Positions 11,222 to 20,535 of a DNA stretch of 64,000 nucleotides are shown one piece after another. The notes under the pieces are model-generated. The model did not search any database. It was given only the letters and a program-made list of their open reading frames with translations, and was not told the origin of the DNA. This DNA is from Rhizopus arrhizus (taxonomy: Eukaryota; Mucoromycota; Mucoromycetes; Mucorales; Rhizopodaceae): the NCBI GenBank assembly GCA_024220505.1, contig JAKZZE010000003.1, positions 434,001-498,000 on the forward strand. The letters are read 5' to 3'. Position numbers and translations under genes: made by a program. The first letter of the stretch is position 1, and every line of letters begins with the position of its first letter.

Positions 11222-11327
11222 TAGATCCGTAATAGAAGGCAGAGGCCAAGGGTCCTACACAGTTATAGTATTTAAGCCTTGGAATTGAACAACCAATCGT
11301 TTCTCCGAAGTATTTTTCTTCTTTATG

Positions 11328-11970
11328 TACAGTAGGTGGAAAATGGTCCGGATGTTTTTAAACTATTCACAAATATCGCTTTAGCTTTATCAAATCCCAA
11401 TAAAATTGAACAAAGCAAACATTGTTTTGAAGAGAAAACATTACTTTATTTTTAGTAAGAATATGATATGTCACACAAAAGATCAAATATTTCAGCAACA
11501 TCCGGACCATTTTTCAGGGTGTTCCATAATATCTGTTAGTAGTCCGTATATCCCTGAAGTGTTTTAAGTATTCAAAAATAGGATAAAGAAGAATTAACGA
11601 GACCGAACAATAGTTCTAAAGTCGAATACTTTTATTAAAGAAAGATTTCAAGGCTATTTATATTAGTTGAGCAAGACCTGAGATTAGATGACAAAAATAG
11701 TTACGACCGATATGATTTGACATGTATAAGAAAAATTTTATAGACTGATGTTAATAATCAACTGTTGAGATGAAAGTGAAACTTGGCTGTTTAGGGCAGT
11801 GATAATTATCAGGTTCTATTCTTATTCAAACTCATTTGGAAAGATTTAGTCCAGAATGATAAGACTGTATCTTATAGACATGTCAAAACATGACAATCCC
11901 CCTTTTGCTTTAATAACAGCCTTGCTTCTATCTGGCATACTGTCTATACACTTTCTACAGTCCTACTGTC
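11328..11970 (-). mobile_element. Tc1 fragment of another family, with inserted solo LTR
   Basis: A TIR-like region starts TACAGTAGGTGG at 11327-11338, and its subterminal motif (GGAAAATGGTCCGGATGTT) recurs inverted near 11497-11516. On the reverse strand the end of a Tc1 transposase is readable (SMPDRSKAVIKAKGG then YTDY and stop), cut by an LTR insertion at 11555-11895. The rest of the transposase and the other terminus are not recognisable. Confidence 0.65.
11555..11895 (-). repeat. Solo LTR (341 bp), inverted copy of 8127-8466
   Basis: Starts TGAAGTGTTTTAAG and ends AACATGACA, flanked by ATCCC at 11550-11554 and 11896-11900. It interrupts the last codons of a Tc1 transposase remnant. The CCCCCTTTTGC beside it imitates a polypurine tract but belongs to the transposase remnant. 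Confidence 0.85.
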
Positions 11971-12325
11971 AACTGCCTAACAAAACCATAAAATGGCCTG
12001 CACAGTGCTATAATTACGTCAGAACTACGAAATAAAAACCATTAGATAGCCCATACGTCATAGTATAAGAAGAAAAGAATGATGTAATTCTAGATTGTTA
12101 CACAAAGATCTAAATTAAGAAAAATTGATTTTGGGTTAAATGGAAAATGATGTAAGTATGATTAAATGTGCTTTAAACCCTATTTTGGCGTACATGATGC
12201 AATGATAACGTACATAACGTATCATCATGACGTAGAGAAGCTAAAAATGTATAAAAAAGCGACGCTTTTCTCTTCATTTCCCCCATCACATCTCTACTTC
12301 TACACTTGACAACTACTTCTTTGTA
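11971..12325. other. Unassigned spacer ending in a promoter-like region
   Basis: AT-rich with no clear coding sequence. A TATA-like gtataaaaaag near 12247 and a pyrimidine-rich stretch precede the ATG at 12326, consistent with the 5' part of a further Tc1 element. Confidence 0.35.
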
Positions 12326-12617
12326 ATGCCTTATAAACTCAGCAACAACACACGCAATAACGTCATTTCATTAATTAAGGCCGGAAAGGGTACTAAAAAC
12401 ATTGTACAAGCCACTGGAGTGTCTAGAGCCCTAGTTATTCTCATGAAAAAGCAAGTTGATCCTGATCGCGTCAAACCCCGTGGTGGTAGAGTCAGCACCG
12501 TTCCCGATTTTACAAAGCAAGTCATAGCTTTTAAAGTCCGAAAAGGCTTCTTATTATCAGCAAAGGATGTTCAAAGATATCTGTGGTCTCTTGGTTACAA
12601 ATTACAGTACTGGCTTA
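12326..12617 (+). pseudogene. N-terminal fragment of a Tc1-type transposase
   Basis: The ATG at 12326 opens a helix-turn-helix segment (NVISLIKAGKGTKNIVQATG, then GVSRALV) followed by RGGRVSTVPDFTKQ and a second helical part (LLSAKDVQRYLWSLGYK), the usual paired N-terminal DNA-binding domains. Near 12617 the sequence passes into a dispersed repeat and the catalytic domain is absent. The continuing frame to 12673 is repeat sequence, not transposase. Confidence 0.6.
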
Positions 12618-12782
12618 AGCAAAAGATAGGTCCCGGAGATCGCTGGCCTCAATTAAGCTCCGATCTGCATTAAACTCCGAATATGCATTCTTGTACCTCG
12701 TATCATCTTTGATGCCAAATTTGGTAAGCTTTCAATCAGCGCATCTGGTTCTATTGGCCATTGAATTTGCCTAGTCTACCGC
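12618..12782 (+). repeat. Dispersed repeat R1, copy 1
   Basis: About 165 bp from GCAAAAGATAGGTCCCGGAG to CCTAGTCTACC, found again in inverted orientation at 18691-18858. It has no coding potential or terminal inverted repeats. Confidence 0.75.
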
Positions 12783-12993
12783 TTAGATAAGTCAGCGTCA
12801 GTGGACTTTTTAGAATAATTTTTTTTTCTTTCCTTTTGTGGTATTTTGCGCTTTTTTTGTTGACCCTGGACTCTGACTCGGGATAGATAATCACCAATGT
12901 GATTGGATACTTATGTTGCGTCATTTTTGTAGGAAGAATATAAATACCCCTTTGCATTTTTGTATTTTCTCTGTATTTTACTTATTTTCGTCT
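12783..12993 (+). promoter_or_regulatory. 5' region of the broken Merlin gene
   Basis: Contains a TATA-like gaatataaatacccc near 12948 about 45 bp before the likely start codon at 12994. No TIR could be identified. Confidence 0.35.
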
Positions 12994-14507
12994 ATGTCCG
13001 TCTCAAGCTCTGTTGTATCCTTATCACGTCGTGGTGGCCGTACTTCTGGCCAATTGTCTGCTCCTTATGGGTCTCGTACTCCTTCGGATGGTGACAGAGT
13101 GAGCGAAGCAAGAATCATTGTGTCAGAAGAAACTACATGGACGTAAGTGATATAAAAGGAAAGTAGGGCATGTTTACTGATGGAATTACAGTCACCTGAG
13201 GGAATCCATTGGTGCGTTCTACAGGGAAAACCGCATTTGCAACTTCAATGGATGCTCGAATGAGATGGTCCTTAGGTACAGACGTAGCAAATCTCAGTTC
13301 TACTATCGTTGTCGCACTCCTTCATTAATTGGGATTCATAATGATCGACAAGAATCCATTACGAAGGGATCTGTATTTTTTAATAAGAAGTCGGACATCA
13401 ACAAGGTGTACATAGTATTTTCGTAAGGCATCAATTGCTACTATCATCAGAACGGTTCGCATTAGTGGTCCTACTGTTAGTCAGCTTGCTGTTGATTGTC
13501 AGATGCTTATGCACAACGATTTTATCAGGTATTTTGGTGACTACAAGCTCGGTGACAACGAACTCTGTGATCATATTCAAATTGACGAGCCCAAATTTGG
13601 CAAGCGTAAATACAATCGTGGATCACGCGGAGATGGAGTTTGGGTTTTTGGAATGGTAGAAGCCCTTCGTACTGGTATTACGTACAGTGTCGTATTTACT
13701 CTAATAATTTCCTTAATGTCGTGTGAGATCACTCAAAAGATTCTTAAAATTAATAATTTGACTGTATATCATATATAGCACTTCGTGCTACGTACGATAA
13801 ACAGCCCACACAATTTATACCGTACTACCTCGGACCCTAAATCATATTGTTATATTCTAAGACGTAGTTTGTATTGAATGGGCTCTCTCTCTCGTCCTTA
13901 CTCAATAAAGATGTTCAAGAGACTCATCGATTATTTGATTTATTTGTTAATTTTATTAATCGAGAGAACAACACGCCTATTCCACATACAGCTATACCGA
14001 TCCTATAACTGGTATTCAAGAGACGAGACAGAAGTTCTTTGCTGGACGCCGTATGCTCTGTACCGTTCCGAATAGGACTGCTGCTACATTGTTGCCTATC
14101 CTTTACCAGTTTTGCAAGGAAGGAGCAGTCATCCGTAGCGATGGATGGAGGGTCTATTCCTCACTTCATCCTGATGATGTAAGATTGCAGAATCATATAT
14201 TCGCTCCAGCAAACTATAGCTCTAGTGAGTTTTTTTTCCGTCGGCATGAGGTTGTTAACCATTCCCATGGCTTTGCTACTCGGGATAATGTAGAGGGTAA
14301 CCATACAGAGGGCATGATAAATACAAACACTATAGAAGGTCTATGGCGAGATGTCAAATCTTTGGTTCACTCTCGTTATCGCACCGCAAAGCATTGCCCA
14401 GCACGTTTATTAGAGTACTTATGGAGGTATGAAAATCAGGACAATGGACTTATCCGCGGGATGGAACGATGCTTGCAAGAGGTATCATTTCAGCGAACAG
14501 GGCTAAA
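12994..14507 (+). pseudogene. Merlin-family transposase, broken copy (main part)
   Basis: Merlin (IS1595/ISXO2-like) DDE transposase relative of the gene at 14728-16054. Exon 1 (12994-13142) ends at a canonical intron, GTAAGT at 13143 to ACAG at 13191, in the same place as intron 1 of the other copy. After it come a zinc-ribbon-like CNFNGC...YRC and the catalytic parts: IQIDEPKFGKRKYN, VIRSDGWRVY and TNTIEGLWRDVK. Defects: a frameshift near the T-run at about 13420, a 328-bp insertion at 13680-14007, and a 2.2-kb insertion at 14508-16706. The acidic C-terminal tail resumes at 16705. No introns are seen where introns 2-4 sit in the other copy. Confidence 0.8.
13680..14007. mobile_element. 328-bp insertion flanked by a 9-bp direct repeat
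   Basis: ACTGGTATT occurs at 13671-13679 and 14008-14016. Removing the insert with one repeat makes the Merlin frame run straight through (RTG-IQETRQKFF). It has no clear TIRs, but holds a hairpin TAGCACTTCGTGCTA near 13786-13800. A 9-bp duplication suggests a MULE-like non-autonomous element. A retained intron (GTATTA...CAAG) is a weaker alternative because it would be far longer than the other introns here. Confidence 0.55.
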
Positions 14508-14727
14508 TGAAAGATTTACCGTCCACATTTTTGCAAGCCTGTAGCGGAGCTAAAATCAAGCATATAGACATAAGCTATACATCATTCGAAAGCTCGGACA
14601 ATTTACTCTCAGATGGTGTAACATTTATGTCCCAAAAAGGCAACTAGAGGACATTATTGAAGCAAGAAAATAGACACTATATGGCCCTGATTTGTATGGT
14701 TATCTATGAAAGTTTTATTTGTTTATT

Positions 14728-16054
14728 TTAAGCAGTGCGGGGCTTTTTCATGGTGGTACGAGAAGTAGGAGTATAATCTTCATCGTATTCGTTTTCGGAA
14801 TCCTCATCTGAGATGAAAATAATTGGTTCCATTTCCCCTTGATCACTAATGCTATCCTCTAAGACGGTAGTCAGCAAAGATACCAGTGGACCTTGGTCGG
14901 CAATACCTGCTCTATTGAACGACACTTGCGAAAAGCAAGCAAGCATTGCCTTCCAGTGATTACTGGCATGTTTCCTACGCCATATAAACTCTACTAACTT
15001 CCATGGCATCATCGATGCTGTACGATGACGACTAGTCACTCCTCGTTTGATACCATTCCAGGTGCCTAGTAGCAGATTGTTAGCATCGTCTAAGAATTCT
15101 ATGATCTACACAAGTACGTACCTTCTATAGTATTAGTACAAGCACCTGTCTTCGGATCACGGAACGTCTTTGAGTGATTGACCGTTTCCACTATTAAGTT
15201 TCGGCTTGGATCACTGTCAATCCCTTTATAGCCTTTCCAGCAATCTACCATAACATGCGAGCCTGTCATCAATGATTAGGTGCACTGATCATCTAGCATA
15301 TGCATATTCTAATCATTACCATCCTTTACGAATGTATCGATTATCAACTTCAAGGTATTTTGATTGCGGTTAGGCACCGTCAACAAGAACACCTTACACT
15401 CGAGCGTACGCTCTACACCTCCAACAACCCAAACACCATCGACCCTCTTCCCCTTATTGTACTTTCGCTTCCCAAACTTGCTTTCGTCTATTTCAACGAC
15501 AATTGGCTGCCCATCACTGTTAACTCCACCTAAGTATGACTTGTTAATCACATACTCTGATGTAAACAAAGCATCACGTACCGACTTGAACATCTTCAAT
15601 TCGAAGATCTGCCTCCATTACTTGGTATATGTCCGTAATAATGTTGCGGACAGTCGGTAGACTAAGACCAGTCATAGTAGATATTGTTCCGTTTGGAACT
15701 TGTAACAGAAAAAGGTACACTACTAAGAGTGTTTGATGAATAATGGACTTGCGACCTTGGAAAAAGGAGCCGTCCAAGTAAGAAATACGGCTACGACCGC
15801 ACGCACAGTTCCTTGAGCCACATCGCCAAAAGAATCCATCTCGGCTGGACTGGTTCAAGCGCATTTCAGAGCCTTCTTTACACTTGCGTGTAGAAAAAAA
15901 AGCACCATTTTCCTTTAAATACCTTATACCAGTTGCCTTTAGTTACGTTCCCTCCCATTTAAAAACAAACTTACTTCATAGTACAGTCAGCCGTCATAGT
16001 TCTTTCGGCAATATAAGCAAGAGTTGGCATGTTGTTAGCAGCGTTGGAAGACAT
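14728..16054 (-). CDS. Merlin-family transposase, five exons, apparently intact (369 aa)
   Basis: Proposed exons: 16054-15975, 15922-15582, 15529-15320, 15262-15122 and 15065-14728. The introns are 52-57 bp with donors GTAAGT, GTACGT, GTAATG and GTACGT and AG acceptors. The exons total 1110 bp and stay in frame to a stop. The product has an N-terminal zinc-binding part (KCKEGSEM...WRCGSRNCACG), a helix-turn-helix-like stretch (GTISTMTGLSLPTVRNII), then the IS1595/ISXO2-type DDE domain: EIDESKFGKRKYN (first D), MVDCWKGY (second D) and CTNTIEGTWNGIKR (E). It ends in an acidic tail (SDEDSENEYDEDYTP). Intron 1 matches the position in the broken Merlin copy around it. Splicing is inferred from signals and frame only. 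Confidence 0.8.
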
Positions 16055-16685
16055 TAGATTTTTATGAAATGGAGAAACAGATGAAGGAAAGAAAAAAAAA
16101 AAACAAAAAGCATCTCTTTTTATATTTTTTTACAAGCTTTGTTATCATTCCGAGATCAGCCGATAGATACGAAGCATCTCCGCAACGGAAGCTCGTTTTG
16201 CCGTAGTGAGATGACAAAAGTTTTCCCGAAACTCTTGAGGTTTTGAAAAAAAAAAATGCTAAGTAACTTAGAGCAAAAGTTATGCAAAAAGTAGATGACG
16301 ACGTACGAGCACCTACAAGGAATCGAACCAACGACATCCACATTTGAAAGCTATCGACATAGCTATCTGACCAAGAATGCTGATTTGCCAATTTTCGTTT
16401 TGCAAGTCCTTCTGTCATCAAATTTCTGATTTTTGACGCGGATTTTCTCGACCTTCAGAAGTCGTATCTCGACCCGGATTTTTTTAATGACCTTGTATTT
16501 GCCCGCCCTCTTGCTTGGAGTAATAGGATGGAGGAAAAAAACAACGGAACTTCGAGAATCTCGCAGTTGACCATTTTTGGTATAATAAACTCCGCGTGAA
16601 AATAGCAGAATCGTGTTCTGTGACCCCAATAACCATATTAAGCATATTAAACTCCGCACGCGGAGTTTATATATGTATATGTAGT
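16055..16685. other. Upstream part of the Merlin-bearing insertion
   Basis: No gene. Contains A-runs (16088-16100, 16244-16255) and, on the reverse strand at 16308-16381, a tRNA-like stretch with an exact B-box GGTTCGATTCC whose stems do not pair well. An inverted-repeat segment follows at 16584-16668. Confidence 0.35.
16584..16668. repeat. Small hairpin-forming repeat
   Basis: ATAAACTCCGCGTG at the left end is answered by CACGCGGAGTTTAT at the right, and the right end is itself a near-perfect palindrome, AAACTCCGCACGCGGAGTTT. It looks like a tiny MITE. Confidence 0.45.
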
Positions 16686-16704
16686 ATGTGGACGGTAAAT
16701 CTTT

Positions 16705-16905
16705 CACAGATCCGCTTCTTCAAGCGAGGATAGTACAGATGACGAGGACTGGATGCCCCCTACTCGCTCTACAGCAGTAACTCCTGGAATGATTGATCCC
16801 ACAGCTCCGATAATGGATGCAATGACCGATTTAGCTGGTCGCTCTAGTCTGGAAACACCTACTACTAGACAACACAGAAGGTCTCGTAGAGTTCATCGTG
16901 CATAG
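16705..16905 (+). pseudogene. C-terminal tail of the broken Merlin transposase
   Basis: Frame reading RSASSSEDSTDDEDWMPP and ending in RRVHRA with a TAG stop at 16903-16905. This acidic tail resembles the end of the intact Merlin protein and joins in frame to 14507 once the 2.2-kb insert is removed. Confidence 0.6.
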
Positions 16906-17046
16906 CCAGTGCAGTTTTATTCATTTAATAAAGTTTAATTACTGTTACAGACTTTAATAAAGCTTATTGTATCTACTCCTATAAATTTCTCATCCGCAAC
17001 TGCTGGACCAATTCTGAAATCCTGGTCACCCAATTTCATTTTACTA
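16906..17046. other. 3' flank of the broken Merlin gene
   Basis: Two AATAAA-like signals (near 16927 and 16955) follow the stop. Nothing else was recognised up to the Tc1 insertion. Confidence 0.4.
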
Positions 17047-18687
17047 CAGTAGGTCAAAAAATTGCTGCAAGGAATTGCAAAATACCGGTTTTACAGCTGG
17101 TTGTCTATGGATACTGCATGAAACTATCTCAAACATTGATTGTTTGTACCTCACTAGAAGGGGCATTTATTCGTCGATTATCTGATATGGGCAATAGTTA
17201 TTGGTGGAATTTGATATTGTTAAAGGGAATTTTATAAACATCCGGCATTTTTTACTTGTTTACATATGTTTGGAATAACAAATTTTAATACGACCCAACC
17301 GGTTGCTATCATAATTTTTCACATTCTTGACATGATTAGAATGTTGCCAGTATATAAAAGCGCTTACAATTCCTTTATTCTAAATTTTAAATTTTCTTAT
17401 CTAAATTATTTCTCTTTTTTACCTTATTACCAATCGCATACCTAAACGACTGCCAGAAGAAAAAGTAAACGATCTCAAGCAAGCATTAACTGGATCCACA
17501 TCAACGTACGATATTGCTAAGGAGGTTGGAGTACATGAATCAACTGTTAGTAGATACTCTAGGCGGTTGTTTTCAAATAGGACAATGGGCTCAGCTGGTA
17601 GACCTACATTAGTCTCCAAAGTGACGAAACGGCTAATCAAAAGAAAAGTCATTGAAGGGGTTCTAAAGACTGCCAAAGAGGTACACCGGGAGCTGGTTCA
17701 ACTTGGCTATGCTATCTCATACCAGTCAGCAATTAACGTCCTGAAATCAATGGAGTTCCATTCTTCAATAAAAAAAAAAGAAGCCGTTTCTGACAAAAGC
17801 TCATATGCAGCATCGATTCGAATGGGCCAAGAAGCACCAGGATTGGACAGTGGAAGAATGGCGAAAAGTCGTCTTTTCTGATGAAACCAAGATCAACGTA
17901 TGGGGCTCTGATGGTTGTAAGTATTAATGGAAAAGACCAAGTGATCCTCTTCAACCGCATCATCTAGAGTTTACAGTCAAGCATGGAGGCGGCAAGTTGA
18001 TGATGTGGGGCTGCATAACATCTGAAGGACCAGGATATGCTTGTCAAATTTACGATGGGAACATGAACGCGGATGTTTATCAGCATATATTAGACACTAC
18101 ACTTCGTGATACTATGGAGTACTACAATTTCAACTGGTCCAACATTTACTTTCAGCATGATAATGATTCAAAGCACAAGGCAAAATCCACAATAGCCTGG
18201 TTAGATAATCATCAAGTGCGCTATATTAGCGATTGGCCAGCTCAGAGTCCGGACTTAAATCCAATAGAACATGTATGGCATCAACTGAAGTTAAAGCTCA
18301 GCTGTTACGAACGTAGAGCAAAGAATACGGATGAACTTTGGGAACGAGTAGAAAAAGCATGGAATGAATTTGATAAAGAACTTTGCCAAAGGTATATCGA
18401 TAGCATGCCGGCAAGAATTGAAGAGGTTATTAATAAAAAAGGAGGACCAACTAAATATTAATAAATAAACCCATTTCGTTCAAATTTTCGTTTTTTTCAA
18501 ATTTTCAAATTGCGCGCCTCATACTTCCTTCAATACTTATCCAATTGGGCTTAAACTCTTTCGGATTTTTCAAGACATGTAGAAAATCTACTATGTAGAA
18601 ACAGAAGCAGTTTGTACCATTGTGACAGGATGTACGCTACAAAAACTGAGAAAAATGGATTCCTTGCAGCAATTTTTTGACCTACTG
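17047..18687 (+). mobile_element. Tc1-family transposon, inactive copy E
   Basis: A 1641-bp element between TA dinucleotides (17045-17046 and 18688-18689) with terminal repeats starting CAGTAGGTCAAAAAATTGC. It contains a transposase with several lesions. A nearly identical copy in inverted orientation is at 20536-22175, one base shorter in a T-run. Confidence 0.9.
17426..18461 (+). pseudogene. Tc1 transposase, dead copy
   Basis: HTH part (DIAKEVGVHESTVSRYSRR), then catalytic motifs FSDETKINVW, FQHDNDSKHK and LNPIEHVW, with 35 residues between the second D and the E. Lesions: no in-frame ATG (ATT where the start is expected near 17426), a frameshift in the A-run at about 17769-17779, and a TAA stop at 17925-17927. 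The same three lesions are present in copy F. Confidence 0.9.
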
Positions 18688-18690
18688 TAA

Positions 18691-18858
18691 GTGGTAGACT
18701 AGGCAAATTCAATGGCCAATAGAAACTGATGCGCTGGTTGAAATCTTACCAAATTTGGCATCAAAGATGATACGAGGTAAAACAATGCATATTCGGAGTT
18801 TAATGCAGATCGGAGCTTAATTGAGGCCAGCGATCTCCGGGACCTATCTTTTGCCCTT
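18691..18858 (-). repeat. Dispersed repeat R1, copy 2
   Basis: Inverted copy of 12618-12782, directly next to the TA flank of Tc1 copy E. Confidence 0.75.
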
Positions 18859-19432
18859 GCCCTTTTATTATTAACACTTGTAGACATCTATAAACTTGAA
18901 TATCCTTTTAATACACTTTATCTGGTAGGCCGGACCACTTGATATATGCTTTTCCCCTGATTATGCTTTACCTTGAATAGCTTGAAATTTAAAACAGTAA
19001 CCAGGAAAAAGAGAACTAGTATTGACTTTAAAGGCGTAAAGTAAGTGTAAAAAGAATAAAGTAAAAAAAATAAAGAGAAGACTGTATATTGTTTATTCAA
19101 TAAAAACTTGTAATCCTTTTATACTTTTCATTGGCTGCTAGCCACTCCGTTATACTTCTACAATTTAAATGGGACCACCATTATTCTTCAAAAAATACAT
19201 AAGGCCACCATTACATCTTGAATATCGATTGATCAAGCATTAGGATAAGGACCCTTTTGAGAACCCTTAACTTCCGCCTTCATTTCAGTCTCAGCACGAC
19301 CAGCACTCAGGGTCAAATAACCGTCCGACCCATACATAAGTCTATTCCGGTCTACGTCACCCGGACCCATCGGTGTTTCATTTGAGAAAAAGAGGCGGCC
19401 CTGGCGAACATAGCACATATCAAAAGAAAGAT
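18859..19432. other. Unassigned flank left of the LINE array
   Basis: AT-rich left half and more balanced right half. A 61-codon open frame on the reverse strand (19233-19418; starts MCYVRQGRLFFSNETPMGP) resembles nothing I know and may be chance. The last bases (aaaagaaaga) resemble the sequence before every other tRNA-Cys fragment, so this may be original DNA upstream of the tRNA gene. Confidence 0.35.
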
Positions 19433-19447
19433 GAGGGATTAGCTCAG
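19433..19447 (+). other. tRNA-Cys 5' fragment at the 3' end of LINE copy I
   Basis: GAGGGATTAGCTCAG, identical to nucleotides 1-15 of the intact tRNA-Cys at 57943, joined directly to the LINE 3' end. Confidence 0.9.
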
Positions 19448-20535
19448 TCGAAAATTTATGTTTTTATTTAAAAGATTAATGCAATCGACCTTTAGGTCAT
19501 TATTTGCTAATCAAAGTACAAAAAGAGAATATACATGATACGAAAAAAAGTCCTAGCGACCATTTGATGGACCAAAAAAGAGGAGAGAGAAGAGAGGCCA
19601 AAAGAGAAATCAAAAGAGCTAGTCTGTAGGATGTCATGTTCATGGTCTCCTCCGCATCGTGCACTAAGTGGTTGTGGCAGTGGGAGGTAGAAGCCAGAGG
19701 AACAATCAAAACACATTTCACCGAGAACGAGAAGTCAACCTTTCATACCAAAGTAATCCAGGTGAAGGATCATTGGTGTAATCACCATCAGGGTTGCAAA
19801 GCTGGTCAAAGTGCCAAAGGATGGTACAAAGACTGACCCAGAACGGAGGACAACGAGCAGAAGGAGAAACAGGCAACAAAGACAAGAGATAGTCAATGTG
19901 CAGCTCGGTAGAACCAGCAGGAGGGAAAGGAAGACAACACCAAAGAGCTGATGGAACCTGAGGACAGACCATGAGATGAGCACGAGTGGTATGACCAAAC
20001 AGACAAGCACAAGGACGAGGATCACCAGGCAGCCAACCCATACGCCAACGTATAAGCCGACTACGATCAGCACGCGAAGCAGGAACATAGAGGATTGGAT
20101 CCACTCGCAGTACAGGACGACATGCCTTGATCAAGACTTGAGAAGTCGAAGCCAGGAACTGATCAAACTCTTGCTGACGATACGCATGTAACCAGGTTTT
20201 AAGCCGAGAAGGAGCCGTAACTTCTGGTGGGTGATCGAGCACAATGCGTCGAGAGCGAAGAGTTGATAGTAGTGACGATGGCAGCGAAGAAGAAAGCAGC
20301 GACAGGAGACAGTCATCAGGTAAAGTCTGGATACGGAGACAAAACTTCAATACCAAGGTATCAGCACGGAAACGCATCGACGGTAGGTTACAGATGTGCC
20401 GAAGCACAACCGTCGACGAGGTCTTGTGGCCACCAACGATCAGACGCAGACACCGACTTTGAGCGCGCTCTAGCTCGTCATAGTCCTTTTTGAGCAGCTT
20501 CGAGATGGCTAGGCCATACTCTAACTTGGGACGTA

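Larger units (their letters stand above)
7735..11327 (-). pseudogene. Ty3/gypsy pol remnant, split by a solo LTR and a Tc1 element
   Basis: Read from right to left: the start of reverse transcriptase (11224-11327, with DPWPLPSIT and one internal stop), the RT palm with YIDD (9256-9566), RT thumb and RNase H with TDASD and TDNT (8467-9255, frame break near 9240), and the integrase HHCC zinc domain (7735-8126; H..H...CEPCQ). Removing the Tc1 insertion with one TA, and the solo LTR with one CTGTT, rejoins the reading frame on each side, which shows that they are later insertions. The integrase core and gag are missing. It lacks the chromodomain-family look of the other Ty3 copies. It is not functional. 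Confidence 0.85.
14508..16706. mobile_element. 2.2-kb insertion with 21-bp TIRs holding the intact Merlin gene
   Basis: Bounded by a perfect 21-bp inverted repeat (TGAAAGATTTACCGTCCACA and one more base) at 14508-14528 and 16686-16706. Excising it joins GGGCTAAA to CAGATCCGC and keeps the Merlin frame open into the acidic tail, so it is an insertion into the host Merlin copy. No target duplication is visible, although Merlin elements normally make 8-9 bp ones. It contains the transposase gene at 14728-16054. Confidence 0.65.

Noticed and set aside
11896..11906. Polypurine tract beside the LTR at 11555-11895, implying a full element
   Set aside because: The ATCCC duplication and the readable Tc1 C-terminus show that the purines belong to the interrupted transposase; the LTR is solo.
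16308..16381. Possible tRNA gene on the reverse strand with B-box GGTTCGATTCC
   Set aside because: The B-box is exact and the outer acceptor bases partly pair, but the T, D and anticodon stems do not. At most a tRNA-derived remnant.
19233..19418. 61-codon reverse-strand frame left of the LINE array
   Set aside because: No recognisable motif, no supporting context and a length expected by chance.
19433..19447. 15-nt tRNA-Cys pieces as independent tRNA genes
   Set aside because: They lack the D stem 3' half, anticodon and T arms. They are insertion scars, not genes.
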